This document shows, one piece after another, positions 43,129 to 54,957 of a stretch of 64,000 nucleotides of DNA. The notes beneath the pieces were generated by a model. The model saw only the letters and a list, made by a program, of their open reading frames with translations, was not told where the DNA came from and ran no database searches. The stretch spans positions 251,485 through 315,484 of the forward strand of contig SWDM01000018.1 of NCBI GenBank assembly GCA_005116835.1, read 5' to 3'. How positions within the stretch are numbered: position 1 is the stretch's first letter; each line of letters opens with the position of its first letter. Source of the stretch: Nitrospira sp. Its GTDB lineage: Bacteria > Nitrospirota > Nitrospiria > Nitrospirales > Nitrospiraceae. The position numbers were made by a program, and so were the translations under genes.

Positions 43129-44811
43129 ATGAGATATCCATTCTGTTCGAACCTCGCACAGCGGCTGGCTCTTGTGGCGGCATTGATCTTCTTGCCGCTG
43201 ATTGGCGGGTGCAGCGGCAAGGGAGCCGATGCCCCAACGCCAGACTCGACGTCGGCGCCGACACCGGCAGTCACATCGAGCGCGAGTTACTATCTCGCAG
43301 GTTCCGACATCGTCGCAGACGGCCATGGCCGAATCTCTTTGGACAAACTCGACAGCGGGGCAGTTCGCATCTCCGCACGCATCAATCAAACCGACGCCGC
43401 TCACACTTATCGATTGACCCTTCAAGAAGTTGGCAAGGCCGGTGCGTTGACACTGGATATCGATGGCACCACCGGATACGGGGAACAGACCTTCACCACG
43501 GACGCGACCGGTGCGCCACTGGTGTTCGACACCTTGTTGCGTCTTGCCTCGATCGCGACGGTGACGGATCCCGCAGGCAGAACCAAAATGAGCGGTTCGG
43601 TCGGGGCCGATGCGATCGAGCTGATTACCGACCTGTCAATTGCCGGCATCCAAGCCTACATCGCGCGCCACGGAGTACGGGAGGTCAAAGACATTCTGTC
43701 GGCCCTGCCGCCCACCATTCGGAGCAACTATACCCTCGTAGCCCAAACAAGTGGGTTGCAGGCAGCCTCCGAAGCCGAACCGCGCATCGTGATGTTCGGC
43801 GCTGATGGTAGGTTCTTGCTCAGCGTACAGTCTGCGCCAGGCCCCAAACGTGAGATGCTCGAAATCGGCGAACTCCAGTCTGACGGACGCTGGATCTTCC
43901 GGGAAATACAGGTTGCGACCAATACCGTATCCGGTGAGAGTTGCGTAATCTGCCATGGGGCGGAACATCCGCGGCCGATCTGGCATGAATACAACCAATG
44001 GCCCGGCGTCTTCGGAGCCGATGGCGATACGCTTACGAGTGGAGAAGCAGATGCGATTACACGCATCAAAGCCAGCCAGGCTGACTCTGACCGATTTCAC
44101 ATCCTGCCGCTGCATCACGCTCGTGCCGGAGACATCTTTAGCCTGCCGCATCGCCAATACCCCTATACCAACTTCAACGCGACAACCGAAATCGTGCGGG
44201 CCGTAACCGAGGGTGTATGGAAACGCATTCGCACATCGCCCCGCTACCAGGATTTGCGCACGGGTTTCTTTTTGAATCGCTGCTCCTCAACTGTGCGCGT
44301 AACGACCAACCCCTATTGGGCGCGCTTCAGATCGGCGTTGGATGCGGCGGGAGAGCGTACAGCAACGGATGACAAGGCAATTCTGCGCGCCCTCGGCATC
44401 AACGATCCTGTGGCAGCGCTTCAACTGAGCAAGAAAGTGCTCGACCTAAACACGAACGACTCGCTGAGTTACAACCAAGCGTCCACAAGCCTACTCTCAT
44501 TTGTCCACTTCCTCGCGCTGGACGATTGGATCAAAGACCAACCTGAACTCGGGGAGCGCTTAGCCCGCTTGCCGGACCTGGGCGCAGGTTATGTCGGCAA
44601 TGTCTATACCGGACATGGCCTGGGCCAGAGCAATCTGGAATCCGCGCGTCGCTATCGCATGCAGCACAACTTCGGGCTGAGCCCTGAAGACCTGCAGCGC
44701 TCCCGCGAGCGCCATACCGCGCCCAACTATTCCGATGGAGTATGGCGCATCGAACAGGGAGTACTCACTCCTGCGCAAGAAGTTTTGTGCAACTTTCTGG
44801 AAGGCAAATGA
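43129..44811 (+). CDS. Monohaem c-type cytochrome lipoprotein, hypothetical
   Basis: The protein has 560 residues. AAGGAG six bases before ATG 43129 sets the start. The lipoprotein signal is LIFLPLIGGCSG. A Ser/Thr/Pro linker is followed by a beta-rich domain. A single CxxCH site appears at residue 272 (SGESCVICHGAEHPRPIWHE), followed by YNQWPGVFG. The remaining 280 residues are helical and unrecognised (TTEIVRAVTEGVWKRIRTSP). One haem in such a large protein suggests an enzyme or peroxidase-like role rather than simple electron carriage. There is no operon partner. Confidence 0.75.
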   Translation: MRYPFCSNLAQRLALVAALIFLPLIGGCSGKGADAPTPDSTSAPTPAVTSSASYYLAGSDIVADGHGRISLDKLDSGAVRISARINQTDAAHTYRLTLQEVGKAGALTLDIDGTTGYGEQTFTTDATGAPLVFDTLLRLASIATVTDPAGRTKMSGSVGADAIELITDLSIAGIQAYIARHGVREVKDILSALPPTIRSNYTLVAQTSGLQAASEAEPRIVMFGADGRFLLSVQSAPGPKREMLEIGELQSDGRWIFREIQVATNTVSGESCVICHGAEHPRPIWHEYNQWPGVFGADGDTLTSGEADAITRIKASQADSDRFHILPLHHARAGDIFSLPHRQYPYTNFNATTEIVRAVTEGVWKRIRTSPRYQDLRTGFFLNRCSSTVRVTTNPYWARFRSALDAAGERTATDDKAILRALGINDPVAALQLSKKVLDLNTNDSLSYNQASTSLLSFVHFLALDDWIKDQPELGERLARLPDLGAGYVGNVYTGHGLGQSNLESARRYRMQHNFGLSPEDLQRSRERHTAPNYSDGVWRIEQGVLTPAQEVLCNFLEGK

Positions 44812-45033
44812 TCGCCCTCGAGCATGACTGAGCGGCCTCGCTAAACGCACACAAGACCCTGCTGAGGTGCCAGGATTGACCATGCACTCCGAGCCTGGGA
44901 CTCTGTGAACTGTCTGCTCGAGATTGTCCTGGTATCAATCCGAACGTCTTAATAAGAAGACGTACCGACCGGCGCTGTCCCATGGTCTTCACAGGCCTTG
45001 ACGATTTCAGGATGGGCGACCTCCCTGATCGAT

Positions 45034-45390
45034 TCATTTGGCCACACCACTGGCCTGGAGCCGAATCTTCTCCTCCGCGCTGGCCATCAACTCGGCAAAT
45101 CGTTCAGGTCGAGGCGCTGTGCGCGAGTCGAAACATCCGGCGTCCCGTAACATATGTAAATATTCAAACTCGATAAGCCACTTGCTCTTGTTGGTTCTTT
45201 CTTCCGCGAGCGCATAGTAAATATCGTGGAGGGGGGTCTCGGGCGCCGACCGTTGCATGGCATGAACCGAGCTAAGTATGGTCGACACCGTCTTCTTGCG
45301 AACGAGTTGCATGCCTATCGGTGAGTTCATGAAATAGACCAACGCCGCACCGGCAACGATGAGGGCGAGAACGACCGCGAGAGCTTCCAT
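45034..45390 (-). CDS. Hypothetical membrane-anchored protein
   Basis: The protein has 118 residues; GAGGAG five bases before the second of two adjacent ATGs favours 45390. An N-terminal anchor (ALAVVLALIVAGAALVYFM) is followed by a helical soluble domain (PETPLHDIYYALAEERTNKS, KWLIEFEYLHMLRDAGCF). No family recognised. It follows the XRE regulator gene by 40 bases, so they may share a transcript. Confidence 0.6.
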   Translation of the reverse strand: MEALAVVLALIVAGAALVYFMNSPIGMQLVRKKTVSTILSSVHAMQRSAPETPLHDIYYALAEERTNKSKWLIEFEYLHMLRDAGCFDSRTAPRPERFAELMASAEEKIRLQASGVAK

Positions 45391-45430
45391 CATTGCTCCT
45401 CTTACTCACCGACAGGCGACAAACGGAGGG

Positions 45431-45799
45431 TTACTTCGTCTCGCGAACGGGAAGGAGACGGCGTTCCGGGCCTCCCGCCTTATTCTGAAAACGGACGATG
45501 AACATCTCACTCACGGTGCGGGCGTGATTCTCAGCCTCCTCTCGCGTCGCAAAGCGCTTCTCTCCCACCTGCCACCACTGGCTCGCGCTGACGCTCTCTC
45601 CTATTAGTTCCGTCACCGAGACCTTCAACGCCTTCGCCAATCGTACCAACGTGCTCAACGAAGGGTCGTACTGTCCCAGTTCCAGTTTCGTCAGAAACGT
45701 ACGCGACAGGCCAGCCGTCACGGCGAGCTGCTCTTGTGTCAAATCGCGTCGGACTCGCAGTCGCTGAAGCTGTTTGCCGAAACGCTGAATCGCACGCAT
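45431..45799 (-). CDS. XRE-family HTH regulator
   Basis: The protein has 122 residues from ATG 45799, with GGGAGG four bases upstream. Residues about 10-65 are an HTH_3 domain: LQRLRVRRDLTQEQLAVTAG, LSRTFLTKLELGQYDPSLST, LVRLAKALKVSVTELIG. A C-terminal half (WWQVGEKRFATREEAENHAR, TVSEMFIVRFQNK) may sense a signal or dimerise. It is encoded with the membrane-anchored protein at 45034, perhaps as regulator and target. Confidence 0.8.
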   Translation of the reverse strand: MRAIQRFGKQLQRLRVRRDLTQEQLAVTAGLSRTFLTKLELGQYDPSLSTLVRLAKALKVSVTELIGESVSASQWWQVGEKRFATREEAENHARTVSEMFIVRFQNKAGGPERRLLPVRETK

Positions 45800-45878
45800 G
45801 AGGCCTCCCGGCACGAAAGTTGGAGATAACGAGGCAAGGCTACACCGTCAGCAGATAAAAGGGGATGGGCCTAATAAC

Positions 45879-45913
45879 CTTCTGTGCTCTCGCAATACGC
45901 GATCTCAGAAAGT
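45879..45913. repeat. Short dispersed repeat, copy A (plus orientation)
   Basis: CTTCTGTGCTCTCGCAATAC then GCGATCTCAGAAAG. A second, inverted copy lies at 47821-47854. The pair brackets tRNA-Lys and purA. In a reading frame both would encode a shared LLCSRNxRxQK string, but neither is a real gene. Confidence 0.5.
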
Positions 45914-46056
45914 CTGGCGTAAGGCTGTGTGGATATTTTCGACCTCGGAGTGCCCACCCCATGAAGAGCCTCCCTCGACGGCCGCAGTGGGATTAACGCG
46001 GGCGCAATTCCATGAGAGGAATAGCCAACGAGCTTGAAATGAACATTGATTCTTTA

Positions 46057-46132
46057 TGGTGAGCCGGCCGGGGCTCGAACCCGGGACCCTCGCCTTAAAA
46101 GGGCGATGCTCTACCAGCTGAGCTACCGGCTC
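46057..46132 (-). tRNA. tRNA-Lys (anticodon UUU)
   Basis: The minus strand gives a full cloverleaf: acceptor GAGCCGG/CCGGCTC, D-arm GCTC-AGCTGGTA-GAGC, anticodon stem TCGCC/GGCGA with loop CTTTTAA (anticodon TTT), T-arm CCGGG-TTCGAGC-CCCGG, and an encoded CCA end. Confidence 0.97.
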
Positions 46133-46203
46133 ACCGAGGAAAGAAGGGGGATGTTACCACCGACGATTGGCCTGTGACTAGACCGCAGCATACAATGAAC
46201 GTT

Positions 46204-46230
46204 ATTTGGTTCATTTGGTTTGTTTGGTTG
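46204..46230. repeat. 9-nt period tract (ATTTGGTTC)
   Basis: ATTTGGTTC, ATTTGGTTT, GTTTGGTTG repeat in tandem near the end of purA. The period differs from the 7-nt arrays of the rest of the window. Confidence 0.5.
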
Positions 46231-46260
46231 AAGAAGCCCAGCCTGCCCGCCAGCTCTGGA

Positions 46261-46292
46261 CGTTTTACATTTCACGTCTCACGTTTAACGAC
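46261..46292. repeat. Heptamer-period array after purA
   Basis: CGTTTTA, CATTTCA, CGTCTCA, CGTTTAA repeat with period 7 and end directly at the purA stop (46293-46295). Single arm; no inverted partner seen. Confidence 0.65.
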
Positions 46293-47855
<1,563 letters not shown>

Positions 47856-48005
47856 TCATCAGGCTCCATCCCCTCCTCTGTTCCGCGAGCACAGCGACTC
47901 CCCCGATGGCCCTGCCACTGCTTGTCCTATTCTCACTCCCCCACCCACTCGCCCACTTCGTGACGGATGGCGGGATGGGCGGATCAGCTTCTACTGCGCG
48001 CCATT

Positions 48006-48075
48006 TTTCTCACCCGCCCACCCGAGCGCGCCAAGACGCGCTCTTCACCCAAGCGAGCACATTCTCATCGTGCGT
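48006..48075. repeat. Degenerate fragment of the dispersed element family (copy 7)
   Basis: TTTCTCACCCGCCCACCCGA, GCGCGCCAAGACGCGC and CACCCAAGCGAGCAC resemble the interior of copy 5 (CTTCTCACCCTCCCGACCC, GCGCGCCGAGACGC, CCAAGCAAGGCCGC). Inverted ends are not preserved. It lies in the gap between purA and its truncated paralog. Confidence 0.45.
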
Positions 48076-48113
48076 GCTCTGGGAGCAGAGATCGATCCTG
48101 GTATCTCTCCTGC

Positions 48114-48233
48114 TCACTCCACTTTTTCGACCAGAATCCGAAAATGATCCGCTGCTGCTTCGAGTGGTTCCTGCAGCAGCAACAGATGTCCGTCGTTTTT
48201 CAAGCTCATCGGCACATTCTTGATCGGCTCACC
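48114..48233 (-). pseudogene. Orphan coding-like tail fused out of frame to the purA fragment
   Basis: One base out of frame with the purA fragment, an open frame of about 39 codons ends at TGA 48114-48116. It reads [20 protein letters not shown], then EPLEAADHFRILVEKVE, which looks like a genuine protein C-terminus (amphipathic, no stop). It probably comes from a different gene joined by deletion. The family is not recognised. Confidence 0.4.
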
Positions 48234-48624
48234 CACCGGTCGTGCCGATCTTGCGAGACCCCTTCGACTGCTCGGATGCCCGATCAATCGCCTTATGATA
48301 CGGCAGAATCATATGCGCCCGCTGGCTGACGGCAAAATTCTTCCCAAAGGCAATACCCAACGGTTGGAGCCGATCCATCTCTTCAATCAGCGCCCCCGGA
48401 TCTACGACCACACCATTACCGATGACACACGTAGTGCCGCGGTAGAGAATCCCCGAAGGAATCAGATGAAAAATATAGGTCCCGCGCTCGTTGATGACCG
48501 TATGCCCGGCATTCGATCCACCCTGATACCGCACGACAATATTGGCATCCTTCGCCAAAATATCGACGATCTTGCCCTTGCCTTCATCGCCCCATTGGGC
48601 GCCGATTATGACGAGATTTCCCAT
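48229..48624 (-). pseudogene. purA: Truncated second purA (N-terminal fragment)
   Basis: It codes [20 protein letters not shown] and continues about 130 residues, close to the full PurA copy (roughly four of five residues match by eye), to KIGTTGG, then a stop. The normal [15 protein letters not shown] active-site stretch is cut, so two thirds of the enzyme is missing. It keeps a promoter, leader hairpin and GAGAGGA ribosome-binding site, so it is probably transcribed. Substitutions are scattered and the reading frame is intact, suggesting truncation later than duplication or acquisition. Confidence 0.85.
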
Positions 48625-48656
48625 ACCACCACTTCCTCTCAGCCCGTTCAATCACG

Positions 48657-48692
48657 AAAAAATGGCTCTGACCCGATGGGGAGATCAGAGCC
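48657..48692 (-). promoter_or_regulatory. Leader hairpin with U-tract of the purA fragment
   Basis: GGCTCTGA (minus strand, 48692-48685) pairs with TCAGAGCC (48671-48664), followed closely by six Ts (48662-48657). Same position relative to the promoter as in the intact purA, with unrelated sequence. Confidence 0.65.
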
Positions 48693-48702
48693 GCGGGGGC
48701 CC

Positions 48703-48731
48703 ATCGTAGGTACCGCCCACCCGTTTGTCAA
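48703..48731 (-). promoter_or_regulatory. Promoter of the purA fragment (sigma70)
   Basis: Minus strand TTGACA (48726-48731), 17-bp spacer, TACGAT (48703-48708). The -10 to hairpin distance (about 10 bases) equals that of the intact purA. Confidence 0.7.
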
Positions 48732-48923
48732 GCCAATCTCCGCCTAAAATACTCAGAAAAACACCATGCCCCCGCGCGACACACGCCCGCATCAACACCG
48801 CTCCCTATCCCGATGGCCGCCGGTTCCAACCGTCTCCCGTGTTTCGCTTTCTTGACTGGGTGGGACCTGCGTGTTAGCATGCCGGAACTTCTCGCGGAGT
48901 ACGTATCTCTAGACCAACGGTGT

Positions 48924-48999
48924 GGGGCTGTAGCGCAGTTGGGAGCGCGCGTGAATGGCATTCACGAGGTCGCCGGTTCAATCCCGGCCAGCTCCACCA
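48924..48999 (+). tRNA. tRNA-Ala (anticodon GGC)
   Basis: Acceptor GGGGCTG/CAGCTCC, D-arm GCGC-AGTTGGGA-GCGC, anticodon stem CGTGA/TCACG with loop ATGGCAT (anticodon GGC), T-arm GCCGG-TTCAATC-CCGGC and encoded CCA. All stems pair; one G-U is in the acceptor. Confidence 0.96.
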
Positions 49000-49099
49000 A
49001 CTTCAACAGTAGGCAGGAGGCCAGCGGCAAGGGGCGATAGGTAAGAGTAATTTTCGGATTTGGCTCCTGGTCTCACGCCGAACTGGTCTCTTCAATTCC

Positions 49100-49134
49100 G
49101 CCCCTCTAGCCTCGTGCCGCTAGCCCCTAGCCCA
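49100..49134. repeat. Heptamer-period array (CCCCTAG type)
   Basis: CCTCTAG, CCTCGTG, CCGCTAG, CCCCTAG repeat with period 7 just upstream of the ABC-F start codon. No inverted partner. Confidence 0.6.
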
Positions 49135-49145
49135 TCCGGGAATAC

Positions 49146-50990
<1,845 letters not shown>

Positions 50991-51047
50991 CAGGAAACGG
51001 CGCGACAGGCTAGACTAGCGGGAAAAGCGAGACAGGAGAACAGTCAG

Positions 51048-51218
51048 GCGGACAGCTCAAAACGAACGCCCTTCTCACCCTCCCGACCCAGGCGCGCCGA
51101 GACGCACCTTCTCCCAAGCAAGGCCGCAGGAGAGAAATAACCGGAGGCGTACCCTCTCGGGTACGTTGAGGATTATTTCGATCCGAGAACGAAGTTGGGG
51201 GTCGTTTTCAGCTGTCCG
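51048..51218. repeat. Dispersed inverted-end element, copy 5 (long subfamily)
   Basis: The left end GCGGACAGCTCAAAACGA pairs with the right end TCGTTTTCAGCTGTCCGC. Interior: CCCTTCTCACCCTCCCGACC, GCGCGCCGAGACGC, CCAAGCAAGGCCGCAGGAGA, CCGGAGGCGTACCCTCTCGG, TACGTTGAGGATTATTTCGA. The right boundary touches the stop codon of the PilZ-like gene (51219-51221). Confidence 0.85.
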
Positions 51219-51608
51219 CTAAAGGGAGGATTTGACCGTTTCTTCCAGATAATAATACAGCCAGCGGTTCTTCTCTTTCGTCACCAGCTCATCCCAGATC
51301 ACGCCGATAAGAAACCCTTTCTCCCACGGTTTCATCCAGGCGACTTTTCCATCGAGCTTCTCCATCTGTTCGACACGATCCGAGTCGAGAAATGCCAAGG
51401 ACACCATCACCGGCTGGGCCATGGCCAGCTTCTCTTTCGTGTGCAACCCTGCGCCGACTTTATTGACATTATCCAAGACAGCTGTAATCGCCTTGGCTCC
51501 ACTTTTCGGTGAAATCAAGGCGGAACCGACCAGTGTCGCCCGGACAAACTTTCTCCGTTCGTTCGTCACTGCGATCGAGGCTACCGACTTTGAACTCTGC
51601 CGTTTCAT
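51219..51608 (-). CDS. PilZ-domain-like protein
   Basis: The protein has 129 residues. The RxxxR motif of PilZ c-di-GMP receptors appears as NERRKFVRATLVG, followed by IAVLDNVNKVGAG-like ITAVLDNVNKVGAGLHTKEK, LAFLDSDRVEQMEKLDGKVA and WEKGFLIGVIWDELV. The order (RxxxR, beta barrel, G at the ligand end) supports a PilZ fold. The ATG has no obvious Shine-Dalgarno sequence. Role may be c-di-GMP-responsive; partner unknown. It lies between the ABC-F and rarA genes. Confidence 0.6.
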   Translation of the reverse strand: MKRQSSKSVASIAVTNERRKFVRATLVGSALISPKSGAKAITAVLDNVNKVGAGLHTKEKLAMAQPVMVSLAFLDSDRVEQMEKLDGKVAWMKPWEKGFLIGVIWDELVTKEKNRWLYYYLEETVKSSL

Positions 51609-51663
51609 AAGACTAAGTATAACCGATTAGAAAACTTTGTCCACACACTTTCTCCTCCCCTGA

Positions 51664-52956
51664 TTAGGCATCTTTGGGCCGGTAATAACGCCGCCCTTTG
51701 AGCTGAGCAGGGAGGTGCTCCTGCTGCATCTTGGCCTGGGGATCGTCATGGACATAGCGGTAGCCTTTCCCATACCCAAACCCCTTCATCATCGAGGTGA
51801 CCGCATTTCGCAAATGGAGCGGAACCCCAAGATTTCCATGGGTTTTTGCATCTTCCATGGCCTCAAGAAGCCCAATATAGGAAGCATTATCCTTGTGCCT
51901 GGTTGCGAGATAGGTTGTTCCCTGGGCCAAGTTGATCTGTGCCTCTGGGAGCCCCACGAACTGCACCGCCTGAGCCACCGCGGTCGCAACCACCAGTCCC
52001 ATCGGATCGGCATTCCCTACATCCTCGGAGGCAAAAATAACCAGTCTTCTGGCAATGAACTTCGGGTCCTCCCCCCCTTCCAACATACGGGCGAGCCAAT
52101 AGAGGGCTCCGTCAGGATCGGAATCGCGCAGGCTCTTAATATAGGCAGAGATGACGTTGTAATGTTCTTCGCCGGATTTATCGTACCGGATCGATTTTTT
52201 CAGCAATGCTGCTTCCAGCGCCGCTTCATCGATCAGACGTGCGCCGCCAGACTCGGCTGGCTGCTGCCTCACCACAAAATCCAGCGCCGTCAGGAGCGAT
52301 CTCGCATCGCCATTACCATAGGCAATCATCCGTTGCCTCGCGTCGGGTGATAGACGGGCATTCCATTTCCCCAACCCGATCTCATGGCTCGCCAGCGCAC
52401 GATCCAATATCTGCCCCAGGGCTTCATCCGTGAGGGGCTTGAGCACAATAACCAGGGAACGAGACAGAAGCGGTGAGATCACTTCAAACGAAGGATTTTC
52501 GGTCGTCGCACCGACCAGGATAATCGTTCCCCGCTCGACGTGAGGCAAAAAGGCATCCTGCTGCGCCTTGTTGAAACGGTGGATCTCATCGACGAACAGA
52601 ATGGTCCGTTGGCCGTTGATCGACTGGCGTTGCTCGGCTGTCTTGATGATGGCCCGCAGTTCTGAGACACCCCCTGTGACCGCCGAGAAGGGCACAAACT
52701 CAGCTTTGGTGTGGCGCGCGACAAGATGCGCCAACGTGGTCTTACCAGAGCCGGGCGGCCCCCAGAAGATGACAGAGGAGAGTTGGTCCGCTTCGATAGC
52801 TCGACGCAACGGACGATCCGGCGCGGTAATCTCCTCTTGCCCGACAAAGTCTGCAAACTCTCGCGGCCGCAGACGCTCGGCCAACGGAGGCTCAACGGAC
52901 TTCCCCGCCTCGGGAGTCCCAAACAAGTCAGAAGTCTGATCGCGTGAAGTGGTCAT
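51664..52956 (-). CDS. rarA: Replication-associated recombination protein RarA (MgsA)
   Basis: The protein has 430 residues. The start at 52956 is supported by GAGG six bases upstream; longer frames overlap the divergent hydrolase gene. AAA+ clamp-loader-like: SVIFWGPPGSGKTTLAHLVA (Walker A), TILFVDEIHRFNKAQQDAFL (Walker B), IILVGATTENPSFEV (sensor 1). The C-terminal domain begins IRYDKSGEEHYNVISAYIKS and has EDPKFIARRLVIFASEDVGN, the MgsA signature. It helps restart stalled replication forks. Divergent from the alpha/beta-hydrolase gene. Confidence 0.95.
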   Translation of the reverse strand: MTTSRDQTSDLFGTPEAGKSVEPPLAERLRPREFADFVGQEEITAPDRPLRRAIEADQLSSVIFWGPPGSGKTTLAHLVARHTKAEFVPFSAVTGGVSELRAIIKTAEQRQSINGQRTILFVDEIHRFNKAQQDAFLPHVERGTIILVGATTENPSFEVISPLLSRSLVIVLKPLTDEALGQILDRALASHEIGLGKWNARLSPDARQRMIAYGNGDARSLLTALDFVVRQQPAESGGARLIDEAALEAALLKKSIRYDKSGEEHYNVISAYIKSLRDSDPDGALYWLARMLEGGEDPKFIARRLVIFASEDVGNADPMGLVVATAVAQAVQFVGLPEAQINLAQGTTYLATRHKDNASYIGLLEAMEDAKTHGNLGVPLHLRNAVTSMMKGFGYGKGYRYVHDDPQAKMQQEHLPAQLKGRRYYRPKDA

Positions 52957-53065
52957 CTGAATCCTCAAGAATGGGGAGAATTGTATACGCCTGGCGAGAT
53001 GATCGCAAACGGGCCCTTGACCATCGTTCATCCCAATGTTACGAACAACGGCGAAAGGGAACAGC

Positions 53066-53887
53066 ATGCAGACTCACGTCAACGGCATCACTATCGCTTA
53101 CAACGACCAAGGAACCGGTCTGCCCATCATCTTTCTCCATGCTTTCCCCCTGAACAGAACCATGTGGACACAGCAAGAGGAAGCCCTCTCGTTGCAATTC
53201 AGAGTCATCACGATCGATCTGCGAGGGCATGGCGAATCAGACGCGCCGCTGTGGCGCTATACGCTCGACCAATCGGCCGACGATGTGCATGCGCTGCTAG
53301 ACCAGCTCGCAATCCAGCAAGCCCTGTTCGTGGGACTCTCGATGGGCGGCTACACCCTGTTGGCGTTCTATCGGAAGTATGCATCCCGCGTGAAGGGCTT
53401 GATCCTGGCCGACACAAAGGCCCAGGCAGATACGGCAGAAGGAAAAGAGGGGCGATTCCAGATGGCGCAAACGGCCTATAAAAAAGGACCGTCAGCGATC
53501 GCCGACATCATGATCCCGAAACTTCTTAGCCCAGCGACCATCCAGGCAAGACCGGAGCTTGTTCAGCAAGTGCGAGCCATGATCGAAGGGAATGAAATCA
53601 GCGGGATCGCAGGTGACTTGATGGCGATGGCAGAGCGGCCAGACTCCATCCCACTTTTGAAACAAATCGCCTGCCCCACCCAAATCATCGTCGGTGAACT
53701 GGACCAAGCCACCCCACCATCCGACGCCAAACTCATGGCCGATCAGATTCCCAATGCCAAACTGGCCATCATTCCCAACGCCGCGCACCTGGCCAACCTC
53801 GAACAGCCAGAAGCCTTCACCCACATCGTCGCGACCTTCGCCCAAGAACTCGACAAGGGAAAACAGACGGAACCACCTGGTCCCTGA
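53066..53887 (+). CDS. Alpha/beta-hydrolase (3-oxoadipate enol-lactonase-like)
   Basis: The protein has 273 residues from ATG 53066 (AAAGGGA five bases upstream). MQTHVNGITIAYNDQGTGLP, IIFLHAFPLNRTMW and VITIDLRGHGESDAP open the fold. The nucleophile elbow is LFVGLSMGGYTLLAFY (S in GLSMGG), and a later VGELDQATPPSDAK carries the acid, with AAHLANLEQPEAF providing His. Soluble, no signal. Members hydrolyse enol-lactones or esters; the substrate here is unknown. Confidence 0.85.
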   Translation: MQTHVNGITIAYNDQGTGLPIIFLHAFPLNRTMWTQQEEALSLQFRVITIDLRGHGESDAPLWRYTLDQSADDVHALLDQLAIQQALFVGLSMGGYTLLAFYRKYASRVKGLILADTKAQADTAEGKEGRFQMAQTAYKKGPSAIADIMIPKLLSPATIQARPELVQQVRAMIEGNEISGIAGDLMAMAERPDSIPLLKQIACPTQIIVGELDQATPPSDAKLMADQIPNAKLAIIPNAAHLANLEQPEAFTHIVATFAQELDKGKQTEPPGP

Positions 53888-53990
53888 CGCCCCAATATGC
53901 GCCGGGCCCATGCAAGCCCGTAGCAAGTGAATGGCAGAAGACTCTATTTCTGAGAGTTGAAGATAATGTGGTTGGGATAATGAAGTAGGG

Positions 53991-54182
53991 GCAGGACGTT
54001 CAAAACGTTCATCCAGCAAGGCCACAGCGAATGAAGACCGGAGGCGTACCCTCTGGGGCGCACGGTGCGACGAATAAGGAGCACCAAGTCTGTGCGCGCC
54101 GCCGAGTGGTGAGGCGGCCGGGTCCCCGTTGAGGATCTGAACGATGCGAGAACGACGCTGGAGGACTTTTTCAACGTCCTGC
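53991..54182. repeat. Dispersed inverted-end element, copy 6 (with insert)
   Basis: The left end GCAGGACGTTCAAAACGTTC pairs with the right end GGACTTTTTCAACGTCCTGC. Core words CCAGCAAGGCCACAGCGAAT, CCGGAGGCGTACCCTCTGGG and GTTGAGGATCTGAACGATGC flank an internal stretch of about 60 bases (around 54057-54125) absent from other copies. The right end touches the folE stop codon (54183-54185). Confidence 0.85.
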
Positions 54183-54830
54183 TTAATCGGAGTCGCCGAC
54201 GCTCCCTTTGCGTATCAACTTCAAGAACTCCAGCCTCGTCTGAGGCTGACTGCGGAAGGCGCCTAACATAGAACTACTGACCGCGACCGTGTTCTGCTTT
54301 TCGACGCCTCGCATCATCATGCAGAGGTGTCGCGCTTCGACGACCACACCCACGCCACGCGCGTTGAGCTTCGACTTCAAGGTTTCGGCGATCTGGATGG
54401 TCAGCCGTTCTTGAACTTGGAGCCGGCGCGCAAAGGTATCCACGATGCGCGGAATCTTGCTGAGCCCCACCACTTTCTTATTCGGTAAATACCCCACATG
54501 GACTCTGCCATAGAAGGGCAAGAGATGATGCTCACACATACTGAAGAAGTCGATATCTTTCACGATTACCATCTCATCGTATTCAATCGGAAAGAGGGCT
54601 CCGTTCAAGAGCTGATCGATGTCGCGATGATAGCCCTGGGTCATGAAGGCGAGGGCCTTCGCGACTCGCTCGGGAGTCTTGAGGAGTCCGTTCCGGCCTG
54701 GCTCTTCACCCAGAGCCAACAGCATCTCGGTCACCAGAGATTGCAGAACATCCACATCCACAGCTCTTTCATTTTTCCTCACGCCTTCAATCTGCTGCCG
54801 TCCCCGCCGCTTGACTCCCTGCTTAGCCAT
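54183..54830 (-). CDS. folE: GTP cyclohydrolase I (FolE)
   Basis: The protein has 215 residues. GAGGGG four bases before the ATG. Converts GTP to 7,8-dihydroneopterin triphosphate for folate or deazapurine routes. Motifs: [38 protein letters not shown] (zinc Cys and His), [20 protein letters not shown] and [17 protein letters not shown], the second zinc cysteine being in this segment. A basic N-terminal extension ([20 protein letters not shown]) is not part of the fold. It is followed by a QueD-like gene upstream on the same strand, together giving the first two steps towards queuosine. Confidence 0.95.
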   Translation of the reverse strand: MAKQGVKRRGRQQIEGVRKNERAVDVDVLQSLVTEMLLALGEEPGRNGLLKTPERVAKALAFMTQGYHRDIDQLLNGALFPIEYDEMVIVKDIDFFSMCEHHLLPFYGRVHVGYLPNKKVVGLSKIPRIVDTFARRLQVQERLTIQIAETLKSKLNARGVGVVVEARHLCMMMRGVEKQNTVAVSSSMLGAFRSQPQTRLEFLKLIRKGSVGDSD

Positions 54831-54850
54831 AACGCCCCTCTCTATACCGT

Positions 54851-54957
54851 ATGCTCAATGTTGAATGGTGAATGTGAAATGTCCGGAAATCCTCAGATCG
54901 ACAGATTTCCTTCCGATTCCGACCATTCATCATTCAACATTTGTCATTCAACATTCC
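54851..54957. repeat. Heptamer-period inverted array (CATTCAA type)
   Basis: The left arm (54851-54881) contains GTTGAATGGTGAATGTGAAA. The right arm (54921-54957) is CATTCAT, CATTCAA, CATTTGT, CATTCAA, CATTC. The right arm encodes the last residues (GMLNDKC) and stop of the QueD gene, which ends at 54934. Confidence 0.8.

Noticed and set aside
47906-48329. Plus-strand frames opposite the purA fragment
   Set aside because: Shadows of the purA fragment and repeat sequence.
51425-51630. Possible small plus-strand gene opposite the PilZ-like gene
   Set aside because: Antisense to a better frame with a PilZ RxxxR motif.
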